Shown: positions 53,601 to 62,375, counted from the stretch's first letter. The stretch is DNA of 64,000 nucleotides from JAHBNG01 sp039028975 (GCA_039028975.1 JBCCHB010000078.1:1-64000), one strand, 5' to 3'. Notes: generated from the sequence alone by a model not told the origin. Numbers and translations: made by a program.

Positions 53601-54434
53601 ATGCTTGAGTCACTCGCTGAAATGGTTGGTACGCTAGCTCCAATTGTTTTTCCGCTTGTTATGTTGTCCCAACTACTATTAGGTGGATTGGGATTTATTT
53701 TTAAGCTCTTCACCCCCCCGAAGATTAAGTTCCACCCGGCCGGGATGATAGAATTAGGCGTTGATACGATGGGACCGACGATTTCGCTATTTGGAACCAT
53801 GCAAGCACAACGTCGCAATTTCTTTATTACCAAAATCGAAGTCGAGGCCTATCATGAAGTACGTAAGAGCGTGGACACCTTTGAGTGGCGGGCATTTACT
53901 CCCTATGTGTTTGGGTTTCAGTTAGAAGAAGATGTAAAATATGAACTTGTTTCAGCCTTTGCGCTTAAAACATCGGAGCCATTTAAGTATAACATCGTCT
54001 TTATAGATGATTCATTTATTGAAGAGGTTTCAGATGAGGCGCGTAGACTTGTTGAAGATTGGAAGATTTTCAGAGCACAATCAAACATGAATGGTATAGG
54101 CGTTAGCGGGGTCAGTAGTGCAGAACCTAGTCATGAGATCAGGCCCAATAGTAAGGACGAACGATATATCCAGCTTGAATCATTTTATCAGCAGGAGCAG
54201 ATACAGGAGATTGCCCAAGCGTGGAAAGATCGGATTAAGTGGTTTGCCGGACCATATCAACTCACTGTTAATGTTTATGGTGCCCAGTACAAAGCAAAGC
54301 ATCAATATCAATTCCAACTGTCTGAAAAGCAGGCAGAAACATTGCGAAATAATGTCAAGCAGATTATTTTTGCGCTATGTGGCGAACGTCCTTCCTATAG
54401 CAAAGCTTACGTATCCTATGAGGCGAACAATTGA
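53601..54434 (+). CDS. membrane-anchored protein of unknown family
   Basis: A 277-residue protein I do not recognise. It has one N-terminal hydrophobic helix (about 10-37, LAPIVFPLVMLSQLLLGG), then a soluble region rich in beta strands. The phrase MGPTISLFGTMQAQRRNFFI suggests an Ig- or arrestin-like fold, and a more helical end follows. The soluble part likely faces one side of the membrane near the other anchored proteins of the cluster. The ATG has AAGGACAACAAATC upstream. First gene of a co-directional set, 33 bp before the P-type-ATPase-like gene. Confidence 0.7.
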   Translation: MLESLAEMVGTLAPIVFPLVMLSQLLLGGLGFIFKLFTPPKIKFHPAGMIELGVDTMGPTISLFGTMQAQRRNFFITKIEVEAYHEVRKSVDTFEWRAFTPYVFGFQLEEDVKYELVSAFALKTSEPFKYNIVFIDDSFIEEVSDEARRLVEDWKIFRAQSNMNGIGVSGVSSAEPSHEIRPNSKDERYIQLESFYQQEQIQEIAQAWKDRIKWFAGPYQLTVNVYGAQYKAKHQYQFQLSEKQAETLRNNVKQIIFALCGERPSYSKAYVSYEANN

Positions 54435-54467
54435 GCTAAAAAAATTGAATTGGGGAGGTGTTGGACT

Positions 54468-56237
54468 ATGTTAACAATTAGTGGATTGGTGGTTGTCGGC
54501 GGATTGATCTATGCTGGGAGTAAGGTGATCCCGCAGGCTGCTACTATAGGTCTGAAGCAGCTCCCTCGCACAATTCGAACTGGCGTGAGTCGCCTCACTT
54601 CAATTGGACGCCGCCAGCCTCTTGTTTATCATTTGGAGAAAGAGCTACCGATAGTTAGCCCTGCGTTACAAAACGCAAATCGAGCAGTCTCTTTTGCTTC
54701 TATTGGGCTTGGTCTTGCTGCCATTGGCGCAATAACCAGCCCCGTTTTGTTGGTGGCAACCATTCCTCTGTCACTCTACTATTTTTGGCCTACCTACCAT
54801 TCTGCCTATCGAACGTTGCGTGATGAACGCCGTATTACCACACCCGTGCTTGATGCCACTCGCGTTACGGTCTGTATTGTCATGGGATATCTTTTTAGCG
54901 CCGCGCTAAATGCCTGGCTTGAATCCCTTAGTCAACGGATGCTGATCCAAACCAAGGAAAATTTCGATAGGACAGTTGGAACCCATTTTGGACAGAAGCC
55001 TGAGAGTGTATGGCTCTTTCAGGATGGGGCAGAAGTTGAGATCCTGTTGGAAGAGCTTCAGCCTGGTGCTGTAGTAGGTGTTGCAACGGGCGAAATGATT
55101 CCAGCCGACGGTATTGTTCTCTATGGTGCGGCATGGGTCGATGAGCGTATGACAAACGGCTCTGAAATTCCCGTATGGAAGGAGACGGGTTCACAAATTT
55201 CCGCTGAGACCACAGTTCAGCAGGGGCAGATATTTATCGAGATCTACGATCCGCCCACCTTAGATACGGTGGCGAATATTAGAAATACATTGCAACAGTC
55301 TGCAAGCAACTGGACCTTTGCCCAACAACTGGGTGAGCGTAGTGGTGATAGTATGGCCCCATTCTCGCTATTGGCCTTTTTCCTTACACTTCCTGTTTGG
55401 GGTGCAAATAGAGCCGCCGCATTTCTAACCACAAGTTTTGGCATACAGATGCGAACGTTAGGCCCTTATCTAAGACATAATTTTGTTGACCTGGCTGCAC
55501 GTCAGCAGATTTTAGTGCGAGATGCTAGAGGGTTAGAGATGGCGAATCTCGTCAATACCATCATCATCAATGCAGAGACGGTTGTGGATCCTGCTCACCA
55601 CAAAGATATCAAAGAGATGCTGTACCAACTACGCCAGCATCCCTGGCCCATGAAGCAAACATCCTCCCAGCCTTTTGCTATCTATCTATTGGCTACAGGA
55701 GCAAAAACTGGCACCAAAGCTCAAGAGGTTCAGGCATTAGCTGCTGAATTAGGCTTTGATGATTATTTTGTTGAGCCGTTATCACTGCAAAAGGCAGCTC
55801 TGATTGAACGCCTTCAATCATCTGGTAGATTTGTTTGTTATGTGGGGAATGGAGTTGAAGAAGCCATTGTTATGGAGAAAGCATTTGTAACGGTTTCATG
55901 TCAAGGCGCTTCGACCATTACAAAGGATACTGCTCAGATCGTTCTGTTAACCCCACATCCTGGCAAACTGGATAGGCTTTTCGTCCTCGCTACCCAGTTT
56001 GCAGCTAAAGAGGGCAGCAGCATTCTTTGGCCATTTGTTATGGATATCGTCGATATCAGCACAACGGTATTTATGCATTTAGGGTTGGTCTATTCCCTCT
56101 TGATGAACTATAGTGGGTTTTTCGCCAGCGCCATTAGTGGCCGCGCACCTCTCTCTCGCCATATGGGTAAGCGGCCGGGGGAAGATACGAGCAGCGACTT
56201 TGATCCAATAGAGAAGCAGATTTCAGGTTCATTCTAG
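54468..56237 (+). CDS. P-type-ATPase-like protein lacking the catalytic motifs (pseudoenzyme)
   Basis: A 589-residue membrane protein with the frame of a heavy-metal (P1B) ATPase. The actuator-domain phrase LQPGAVVGVATGEMIPADGI and ETGSQISAETTVQQGQ are clear, but TGE is replaced by TNGSE (229-233). The phosphorylation motif DKTGT is replaced by NAETV (N368 in place of Asp), and GDGxND is replaced by GNGVEE (460-465). It also lacks an N-terminal metal-binding domain. Flanking membrane helices are kept (about 75-110, 125-160, 300-335, 520-550). ATP-driven transport is therefore very unlikely; a structural or regulatory role is inferred. ATG at 54468 follows GGGGAGGTG. Adjacent to the unknown anchored gene and upstream of the SPFH gene. 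Confidence 0.8.
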   Translation: MLTISGLVVVGGLIYAGSKVIPQAATIGLKQLPRTIRTGVSRLTSIGRRQPLVYHLEKELPIVSPALQNANRAVSFASIGLGLAAIGAITSPVLLVATIPLSLYYFWPTYHSAYRTLRDERRITTPVLDATRVTVCIVMGYLFSAALNAWLESLSQRMLIQTKENFDRTVGTHFGQKPESVWLFQDGAEVEILLEELQPGAVVGVATGEMIPADGIVLYGAAWVDERMTNGSEIPVWKETGSQISAETTVQQGQIFIEIYDPPTLDTVANIRNTLQQSASNWTFAQQLGERSGDSMAPFSLLAFFLTLPVWGANRAAAFLTTSFGIQMRTLGPYLRHNFVDLAARQQILVRDARGLEMANLVNTIIINAETVVDPAHHKDIKEMLYQLRQHPWPMKQTSSQPFAIYLLATGAKTGTKAQEVQALAAELGFDDYFVEPLSLQKAALIERLQSSGRFVCYVGNGVEEAIVMEKAFVTVSCQGASTITKDTAQIVLLTPHPGKLDRLFVLATQFAAKEGSSILWPFVMDIVDISTTVFMHLGLVYSLLMNYSGFFASAISGRAPLSRHMGKRPGEDTSSDFDPIEKQISGSF

Positions 56238-56280
56238 ATTAGAATTACCCGCATCAACCCACCTGATGTTACAATCAAGC

Positions 56281-56360
56281 TTAGGAATGAGCAGTAAATA
56301 AGTTGGGCATATCATCTCGTTCACAACATAGTTGCAAATTGACTTGTTTTAGAGATCGTA
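56281..56360. repeat. hairpin element, family C copy 3 (divergent)
   Basis: AGGAATGAGCAGTAAATAAGTTGGGCAT matches the left stem of the copies at 24033 and 53446. The loop and right stem are only weakly alike. It lies 44 bp after the P-type-ATPase-like gene, 184 bp before the SPFH gene. Confidence 0.4.
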
Positions 56361-56387
56361 TGCGCACGTTATTTATATTCAGATCCG

Positions 56388-56443
56388 TTTGAATACAGGT
56401 GTTTGATCTCTCTGGTAGAGCTTTGGAAACACCTGTATTCAAA
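56388..56443. repeat. palindromic repeat, family A copy 3
   Basis: TTTGAATACAGGTGTTT (56388-56404) pairs perfectly with 56427-56443 around a 22-base loop GATCTC...CTTTGG. Outer bases TTATATT/TAGTATAA continue the dyad. It lies 100 bp before the SPFH gene. Confidence 0.75.
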
Positions 56444-56543
56444 TCGACCGTAGTATAATTCCACTTCTTTAGTGAATAGTGAACGAACTTCATTTATCTA
56501 TTCCATTTGAGTCCACTATGGAATTGAAGTCTTACTAACCTAA

Positions 56544-57695
56544 ATGCCAAACCTCGATCAACTATTACAGCTTATTTCGAGTATTTCGTGGCTGCTTTTT
56601 ACCGTTTTTGCAGTAGCGGTGTTTATACGGACCTTTATGCGTCAGGGTCCGGTTATGGCAATTCTGCAGCTTCTTTCTGTACGGGTATTGGTTCCACTAC
56701 TGTTGGTTATTGGCATTAGCTTTATTAGCGCCGCATTGATATTTGTCCCTCCAACAAATGTAGGTGTTGTCATATCCCTTATATCGCCTAGCGGTGTGCG
56801 ACCGCAACCCCTCTATTCTGGCCTCCATCTGATTGTTCCTGTATTAGAAAAAGAGGTCCAATATCCAACCTACTGGCAGACCTATACGATGTCGAATAAG
56901 ATTGGCGAAGGAGCAAATGAAGGTGATGACTCAATTCGGGCCCGTACAAGCGATGGGCAGGAAGTACGACTTGACAACTCGGTCATATTTCGGATAGATA
57001 GAGCGCAAGCAGTAAAGGTGCATGTTGATTGGCAAGACCGGTACATTAAGGATTTTGTCCGGCCAGTCGTTCGAGGCTTTGTACGAACGCAAGTCTCTCA
57101 GTTTACCGTTCAGGAAGTCAATAGCTCCTCTCGTAAAGATCTGGAAGCAACGCTGGATCGGTTGCTTCGTCAGGAGTTTGCATCCAAAGGCATCATCATG
57201 GATCAATTCTTGGTTCGCGACATCACATTTACAGATGAATATGCAAAATCGATCGAAGATAAACAGGTCGCCTTCGAAGGTATTGAGCGGACTGGACATC
57301 AAGCTGATCAGATTCGCAACTTGGCAGCAGGTGAACGAGATCGACTTGAAACCGAGGCATTTGGTCGTAAAGAAAAGTTTATCATCGAGGCTCAGGGGCG
57401 GGCCCAAGCAATCGAGCTTGAAGCTGAAGCCCAGGCTAAGGCGCTAAAAATGATTGCTGATGCTCTGAATGGCAATAATGAGTTGCTGACGTACGAATAT
57501 ATCAACAAGCTATCTCCCAATATTCGCGCCATGCTTGTCCCCAATGATGCACCCCTCATTCTGCCGTTGCAGGATATGGTAAGTGATTTGAATGTGGGGT
57601 CGTCGATAACCGAAACCACTACGACAACGGATAGTATGTCAATCCAATCCGGGGCAGGTACGACTATTTCTGGACCAAACAATAATGACCAATAA
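56544..57695 (+). CDS. SPFH/band 7 domain protein
   Basis: A 383-residue stomatin/prohibitin/flotillin-type protein. Two N-terminal hydrophobic segments (about 12-32 and 45-75) anchor it. The band 7 domain spans about 75-260: YSGLHLIVPVLEKEVQYP, RTSDGQEVRLDNSVIFRI, VRPVVRGFVRTQVSQFTVQEV, FLVRDITFTDEYAKSIEDKQ. A long coiled coil (about 260-320, rich in Glu/Ala/Arg) follows, then a Thr/Ser-rich tail. SPFH proteins form membrane-bound scaffolds or cages and organise other membrane proteins. Here the partner candidates are the adjacent anchored proteins and the ATPase-like protein. 44% of its family length variation is in the tail, so the length is normal. Confidence 0.85.
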   Translation: MPNLDQLLQLISSISWLLFTVFAVAVFIRTFMRQGPVMAILQLLSVRVLVPLLLVIGISFISAALIFVPPTNVGVVISLISPSGVRPQPLYSGLHLIVPVLEKEVQYPTYWQTYTMSNKIGEGANEGDDSIRARTSDGQEVRLDNSVIFRIDRAQAVKVHVDWQDRYIKDFVRPVVRGFVRTQVSQFTVQEVNSSSRKDLEATLDRLLRQEFASKGIIMDQFLVRDITFTDEYAKSIEDKQVAFEGIERTGHQADQIRNLAAGERDRLETEAFGRKEKFIIEAQGRAQAIELEAEAQAKALKMIADALNGNNELLTYEYINKLSPNIRAMLVPNDAPLILPLQDMVSDLNVGSSITETTTTTDSMSIQSGAGTTISGPNNNDQ

Positions 57696-57857
57696 ATAAC
57701 TAGTGCATAGTCAATGTCATTAAGTTGTTCTATATCACTACTGTCTGTTTCCAACACGCAGTGATTTTTCTGTTTAGACTGTTTCAAATTTATAACGCTG
57801 TGAATGGCACTCTCCACTAACTTAGGGTATTGAGAGACATAGTCACAGGAGGCAAAG

Positions 57858-58673
57858 ATGAATTTTTATGGTTGGTCGATTCTGATAACTGTGTTGATTG
57901 TCGTTGGGTATGAGCTACGACGGCGATGGACGTTACATCAGAGTGAAGTAGCTGGTGAAATAGGAGCCCAAACAGAATCCGCAAGCTTTGCTGATGATAT
58001 CACCAACAAGCTGCGAGAGAATATTCAGTCTGTGGCTGCCCTTTTTACCCCTGATCCAGATCTATCAAGTGATTTTCATGCATGGGCAAATGAGTCATTG
58101 ACGGATGATAAAGAGATCCAGGCCTGGCTGGCTACACTTACGCCAGAGCAAATGAGCGCATTTGTTAGTCACCTACGAAAATTCTGTAAGGATATGGGGT
58201 TTGATGTCGCCCAGTTGATACAGGGGGATATGGCCCAATATCCTGATTTGGTGAACGGCCTCACCCGAATTGTCAGTCAATATAGTCGAATTAGCTATGA
58301 GGCTGTTGGGCTGAACGATGATGTAGAGATTTTCCGGGCTTATCATCAATACCTACAGAACCCGACCAGCCGGGAGAATCGGATATTCGGACAAACCCTT
58401 TTTAGTCAACTGGTCGATGATGGTTTGGCTTCGACTGACTTATCGGAGCATCTAACATCTTCAGGACAACTGCGACAGCAGCGGGTTGCTGAGACAATTC
58501 GCACAGTAGCCTCTAATCATCCTGCTCATTTTAGCCAAGCACTAAAGCGCGTTTTAGAGAACCAGAACGGACAGGGCCATGTCTCGGTTAATGGTTCAGC
58601 ACAAAAAGCGGATGCCCAAACTAACAGCTCTGACGATTCAAAGGCTACTGCAGAACCTGCCATTTCGGCCTAA
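57858..58673 (+). CDS. membrane-anchored protein, cluster paralog U1
   Basis: A 271-residue protein of no recognised family. One N-terminal membrane helix (SILITVLIVVGYEL) is followed by a helical soluble domain: FHAWANESL, QAWLATLTPEQMSAFVSHL, RAYHQYLQNPTSRENR and RVAETIRTVASNHPAHFSQAL. It ends in a hydrophilic Gln/Ser-rich tail. The helical part aligns by eye over its whole length with the protein at 60892-61569, so the two are distant paralogs flanking the two pentapeptide-repeat genes. AGGAGGCAAAG precedes the ATG. It lies 162 bp after the SPFH gene and 9 bp before the next one, so transcription is probably shared. Confidence 0.7.
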   Translation: MNFYGWSILITVLIVVGYELRRRWTLHQSEVAGEIGAQTESASFADDITNKLRENIQSVAALFTPDPDLSSDFHAWANESLTDDKEIQAWLATLTPEQMSAFVSHLRKFCKDMGFDVAQLIQGDMAQYPDLVNGLTRIVSQYSRISYEAVGLNDDVEIFRAYHQYLQNPTSRENRIFGQTLFSQLVDDGLASTDLSEHLTSSGQLRQQRVAETIRTVASNHPAHFSQALKRVLENQNGQGHVSVNGSAQKADAQTNSSDDSKATAEPAISA

Positions 58674-58682
58674 GGAATTCTT

Positions 58683-59720
58683 ATGATAGTGACATCCATC
58701 TTGGGGCCCCTGCTTGCCTTGATGGTGTTGTGCGCGTTGGCATTTTCCATGGTTGATGTATGGGATCGCCTTAAGATTCTTCTTGTGGCCCGTGCCTTCC
58801 TAATTGTTCTTGGGATATTTTTTCTACTTTACCTGGGGCGGTTGTGGATCATTGAGGTTGCAGGGTGTTTGCCTGATTGTGTTGGGGTAACGTTTGTCAA
58901 TCAGAATCTCTCTAATGATGACCTGTATAGGGCCAATTTCGCAGGAGCCAATCTAAGCGATACTGATTTATCAAATGCGGATCTGAGGAATTCTGATCTC
59001 AGCGGTGCCACGATGATCCGGGCTAACCTCGAAGGTGCTGATCTAACTGGTGCTCGTCTAGTGGGAACCGATCTGACCGGTGCTAAATTATCTGGCGCTA
59101 TTTTGTTAGACACAAACCTGAGTGGAGCCGATTTAACTGAAGCTGATATAACTGGGGCAAACTTAACCCAAACGACTCTTCAAGGGGTTAAACTCCGAGA
59201 AGCAGAGATGGAGAATGTTAATCTACAGGGGACTTCGTTAGTTGCTTTGGACTTGACAGGTGCGAAGCTAAATGGCGCTCGGATGCTAAACTCCAATTTG
59301 AGCGGCGCGACATTGAGTGGCGCGGATATGAGTGGCGCTAGATTGAGCGGCAGCGATCTAACCGGTGCATGGTTAAACCTAACATTACTTATTGGGGCGG
59401 ATTTATCCCATGTTGATCTTTCTGGTGCTAGCCTTATTGGCGCTAACCTATCAGCAGTTGATCTAAGCAATAGCAAACTACTTGGGGCTACTCTAATCGG
59501 TGCACAAATGAGCGGTGCCAATCTGCAAAGTACGGATCTAACCGGAGCAAGAGTCTTAGCGAGGGAATTAACACGTCGAGATGAAGAACTGGAAGAGTTG
59601 GATCAAATTGTTGCGCAATTAACTGATTTGCAGAAATCAACTGTGTTTGTTGACGTTTTTGACGACGGTGTCATTACAAATACTCAGACCATCTGGCCAA
59701 CCTCACTAGAGTTAGAATAG
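58683..59720 (+). CDS. membrane pentapeptide-repeat protein 1
   Basis: A 345-residue protein. The N-terminal 65 residues hold two membrane helices (LLALMVLCALAFSMV and RAFLIVLGIFFLLYL). A short Cys-bounded link (CLPDCVGVTFVN) leads to about 40 pentapeptides of the A(D/N)LxX type (about 75-290), which fold into a right-handed quadrilateral beta-helix. The pattern is regular (NLSGADLTEADITGANL). The last 50 residues leave the repeat. Pentapeptide proteins serve as DNA mimics, structural scaffolds or surface matrices; with membrane anchoring, a scaffold role beside the SPFH protein is inferred. Paralog of the next gene through the CxPDCxG link. Confidence 0.85.
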   Translation: MIVTSILGPLLALMVLCALAFSMVDVWDRLKILLVARAFLIVLGIFFLLYLGRLWIIEVAGCLPDCVGVTFVNQNLSNDDLYRANFAGANLSDTDLSNADLRNSDLSGATMIRANLEGADLTGARLVGTDLTGAKLSGAILLDTNLSGADLTEADITGANLTQTTLQGVKLREAEMENVNLQGTSLVALDLTGAKLNGARMLNSNLSGATLSGADMSGARLSGSDLTGAWLNLTLLIGADLSHVDLSGASLIGANLSAVDLSNSKLLGATLIGAQMSGANLQSTDLTGARVLARELTRRDEELEELDQIVAQLTDLQKSTVFVDVFDDGVITNTQTIWPTSLELE

Positions 59721-59731
59721 GATACTCTGTT

Positions 59732-60754
59732 TTGACTGTATGTATGCTAGCAAATTTTAGTACGAACCGCTTTGCCCAAATCGCTTATATATTGATTGTA
59801 ATGCTAGGTTTGGTTGCATGCCGCAGCGGACTACCGGATGGTTGCCCGCCGGACTGTATGGGGGCGATCCTCTTTAATCGCTCTCTATCTATCTATGATT
59901 TTCAAAACGCGAATTTACGTAATGCAACCCTTAGCCAAGCAGATTTCAGAGGGGGCAATTTATTGTCTGCCGACTTAAGTGGTGCCGATCTCTCTGGTGC
60001 GGATTTGTCTGGTGCGGATTTGCGCGATGCAAAATTTATTGGTAGTAATTTGCGAGGGGCGAATTTAACCGGTACGCTGATGGCCGGTGCAGATATGAGT
60101 GGCGCAAACCTATCTGAGGCGGTGCTCATCGGCGTTGACTTACGAGAGGTTAAGTTGACTGCAGCCGTCTTAAATGAGACAAACCTAATCGGCTGTAACC
60201 TGAGAGGTGCAGATCTTCGTGGAATTATCCTTAGCGGTGCGGATTTACGGGGAGCAGACTTTAGCTGGGCGTATATGAAGGGATCCAACCTTGCTGCAAT
60301 CAGCGATACAAGCCCCAGTGCAAACTTGCGTGGCGCAAATTTAACGGGCGCGATTCTTGTTGGTGCAAACTTAAATGGGGTTAATTTGGATGGTGCAATC
60401 CTGATGGATGCCAATCTAGAGGGTGCGGATCTGGCCAATGTCCAGCTGCGGGGCGCGATTTTTAGCGGTATTTATTTAAGGGATGCAAATTTGGATGAGA
60501 GTATTTTGGACGGTGCCGACTTGCGTCGCGCTTCTCTTCGAGGCGTTACTCTGATGAATGCATCCCTGAAGGGCGCAGATTTACAGAGTACTGATCTACG
60601 AGATGTACAACTAACACGAACAACAGTAACAGAAGAGGCTGAACTCTCTTCTGTAGAGCTAGTTGCTGACTTAACTGGTGCTAAAGTAGACAGCAATACC
60701 CGTTGGACAGGTGAATTTGAATTACCTGATACTGTACTTTTTGTGGGTCAATGA
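59732..60754 (+). CDS. pentapeptide-repeat lipoprotein 2
   Basis: A 340-residue paralog of the preceding protein. The N terminus is a lipoprotein-like signal (QIAYILIVMLGLVACRSG, acylation at Cys about 30), so it is probably attached to the outer membrane face. A CPPDCMGAILFN link matches the CLPDCVGVTFVN link of protein 1, then about 45 A(D/N)LxX pentapeptides run from about 55 to 300 (NLLSADLSGADLSGADLSG). A TTG at 59732 with AGGAT upstream is taken as start; ATG at 59744 is an alternative four codons later. It begins 11 bp after the preceding gene, and the pair looks like a duplication with different anchoring. Confidence 0.82.
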   Translation: MTVCMLANFSTNRFAQIAYILIVMLGLVACRSGLPDGCPPDCMGAILFNRSLSIYDFQNANLRNATLSQADFRGGNLLSADLSGADLSGADLSGADLRDAKFIGSNLRGANLTGTLMAGADMSGANLSEAVLIGVDLREVKLTAAVLNETNLIGCNLRGADLRGIILSGADLRGADFSWAYMKGSNLAAISDTSPSANLRGANLTGAILVGANLNGVNLDGAILMDANLEGADLANVQLRGAIFSGIYLRDANLDESILDGADLRRASLRGVTLMNASLKGADLQSTDLRDVQLTRTTVTEEAELSSVELVADLTGAKVDSNTRWTGEFELPDTVLFVGQ

Positions 60755-60774
60755 CATCTGATACTTGGCTCTGG

Positions 60775-60828
60775 CATAGATGAGACTACTTCGACAGGTT
60801 TCAGTCAAGTAAATTATGCTCATCTATA
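60775..60828. repeat. 54-bp palindrome bounded by CATAG/CTATA
   Basis: CATAGATGAG (60775-60784) pairs with CTCATCTATA (60819-60828) at 9 of 10 positions, and CTACTT with AAGTAA-side bases inward. It resembles the CTATA-bounded family A/B palindromes in its ends only. It sits between the second pentapeptide gene and the next anchored protein gene and could act as a transcription terminator or processing site. Confidence 0.5.
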
Positions 60829-60891
60829 CCTAACCGCATAATATCTTCCGCTCTTTTGATGTGATTGAACTCTACTGAAAGGAATCTTTTC

Positions 60892-61569
60892 ATGTTTCCA
60901 CTCATTGCCTTGATTATTGTGTTTTTAACCATTCTTGGCTATCGTTGGCGCGCGGGACGGCGGCAGCGGGAGCAGCGAACGATACGTGGTCAGCAATTTC
61001 GTTCTTGGGTAATTGGCCATCGTTCCATGGATTCTAGGCTCCAGCAGTGGATATTGGGATTATCGCCTATTGAGCGAGAAATACTGCTTGACCTCCTTGA
61101 TGGATACTGCAATAGTCTAAATTGGCGGCTAAATTGGCTCTTTACGCCAGCTATTAAAAAGGCCCCAAGGTTACATGGGGTGGTTGATGAGAATGTTCGT
61201 GCTTATGCAGAAATGATTTTAGTTTCTCTTCAAATGGAAATTGATGTACATGCATATCAGACGTATCTGGACTTTGAACAGAGGCCTACTGCCCGTACAC
61301 AACGTACAATGGTGCATCAACTTTATAGCAAAATTGAAAAGAGTAAATTGATGCCGGCTCGCGGTAGGCTATTAGGCCGTTTTTCTCGTAATGATGCTAC
61401 GCTTAGTCGACAGATTGCTACCATTAAGTATACCTTTGAACACAGCCCTGCTCAGGCTATGGATATGTTAATCGGGACGATTGTTGGTGAGGATAGCGGA
61501 TTAGCCCCATCTGAGACCTATGAACTAGGACCTCCTGTCCTAACCAGGATAGCGAATGTTGAAACGTAG
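60892..61569 (+). CDS. membrane-anchored protein, cluster paralog U2
   Basis: A 225-residue protein. One N-terminal helix (FPLIALIIVFLTILGY), a basic juxtamembrane RWRAGRRQREQR, and a helical domain matching U1 (57858-58673): RSWVIGHRS, QQWILGLSPIEREILLDLL, HAYQTYLDFEQRPTARTQR and RQIATIKYTFEHSPAQAMDML. It lacks the long hydrophilic C-terminal tail of U1. The ATG at 60892 is preferred because GAAAGGAATC precedes it; an in-frame TTG lies 9 codons upstream. The function is unknown. It and U1 bracket the two pentapeptide-repeat genes. Confidence 0.7.
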   Translation: MFPLIALIIVFLTILGYRWRAGRRQREQRTIRGQQFRSWVIGHRSMDSRLQQWILGLSPIEREILLDLLDGYCNSLNWRLNWLFTPAIKKAPRLHGVVDENVRAYAEMILVSLQMEIDVHAYQTYLDFEQRPTARTQRTMVHQLYSKIEKSKLMPARGRLLGRFSRNDATLSRQIATIKYTFEHSPAQAMDMLIGTIVGEDSGLAPSETYELGPPVLTRIANVET

Positions 61570-61674
61570 ATTTGTATATCTGAATGAATTTAGTGTAAGC
61601 AAGCATTGAGTGGGCCATTGGCCATCACACTCGATACAATCTATCAAATTTATTAAAAAGGGAGAGGAAATAGT

Positions 61675-62019
61675 ATGGCCACGTTTGTTCCTTTTGTTGC
61701 CGGTGTGGTTACGGGTGTTGTATCCAAATGGGGAGTTGATCAGTATCTAGCTAGGCGGAAGAACAACGCTGATCCCACAATCGACGCACCAGCTCCGAAA
61801 TCACAAGAGCCAGTTGTCTTAGAAGATCTAAAGCGCGTCTCTGGAATTGGCCCCAGTTATTCTGGCCTTTTAAACCAGGCTGGTATTCTCAACTTAGCAG
61901 ACCTAGCCTCTGAAACGCCAGAACGATTACACGAAATTGTCAAATCAGTGAGGATAGATGAAGTGGCAGATTGGATAAGCCAAGCCAAGGAATTATCCCA
62001 AGCTCCTGTTAAAGCTTAA
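61675..62019 (+). CDS. membrane-anchored helix-hairpin-helix protein
   Basis: A 114-residue protein with a short hydrophobic N terminus (FVPFVAGVVTGVVSKWG) and a C-terminal helix-hairpin-helix module: LKRVSGIGPSYSGLLNQ, then AGILNLADLASETPERLHEI. Such DUF4332-like pairs of hairpins bind DNA or, in membrane-proximal proteins, mediate protein contacts. GGGAGAGGAAATAGT precedes the ATG. Last plus-strand gene of the cluster, followed by a terminator-like hairpin. Confidence 0.78.
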   Translation: MATFVPFVAGVVTGVVSKWGVDQYLARRKNNADPTIDAPAPKSQEPVVLEDLKRVSGIGPSYSGLLNQAGILNLADLASETPERLHEIVKSVRIDEVADWISQAKELSQAPVKA

Positions 62020-62169
62020 TTGGGCCAGACTTAACAGTCCGCAGCCAGCTTGCCCCGTGAAGATGGGAATTGGTTGTTTAGCCCAAAGTCGGTTATATCG
62101 GTATCTTTTCTATTGCGGTCCGCCCTGCAAATGTCATCATCGCCTACGGATTATCTATGTGACGAAAAA

Positions 62170-62210
62170 AAAGAGAGGGCCTCGTACAACTAGTATGAGA
62201 CCCTCTCTTT
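62170..62210. terminator. hairpin transcription terminator (bidirectional)
   Basis: AAAGAGAGGGCCTCGTAC (62170-62187) pairs with 62193-62210 with two mismatches out of 18, around a 5-base loop. It is preceded by a run of A and ends in TCTTT, so it could stop transcription from both the membrane cluster (plus) and the PHP gene (minus). The rest of 62020-62375 contains no convincing gene. Confidence 0.75.
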
Positions 62211-62375
62211 CAAGAGGGGTACGAATAAGAGGAAAGTCAGAAGATGATTTTAAAGAAGTTGATACTACGAATTTTTTCAGTTTAAGTGTTTCATGAAGGG
62301 TAGAGCTGCTCCCCAACAACCTCTATCTTCACTTATAGTATAACCTGGCCGAGTTAAGCCATTAATAAGACATAG

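Noticed and set aside
56281..56493. Short minus-strand frame
   Set aside because: It is built from the family A and C palindromes.
62057..62296. Possible small gene
   Set aside because: It runs through the terminator hairpin at 62170-62210 and has no recognisable product.
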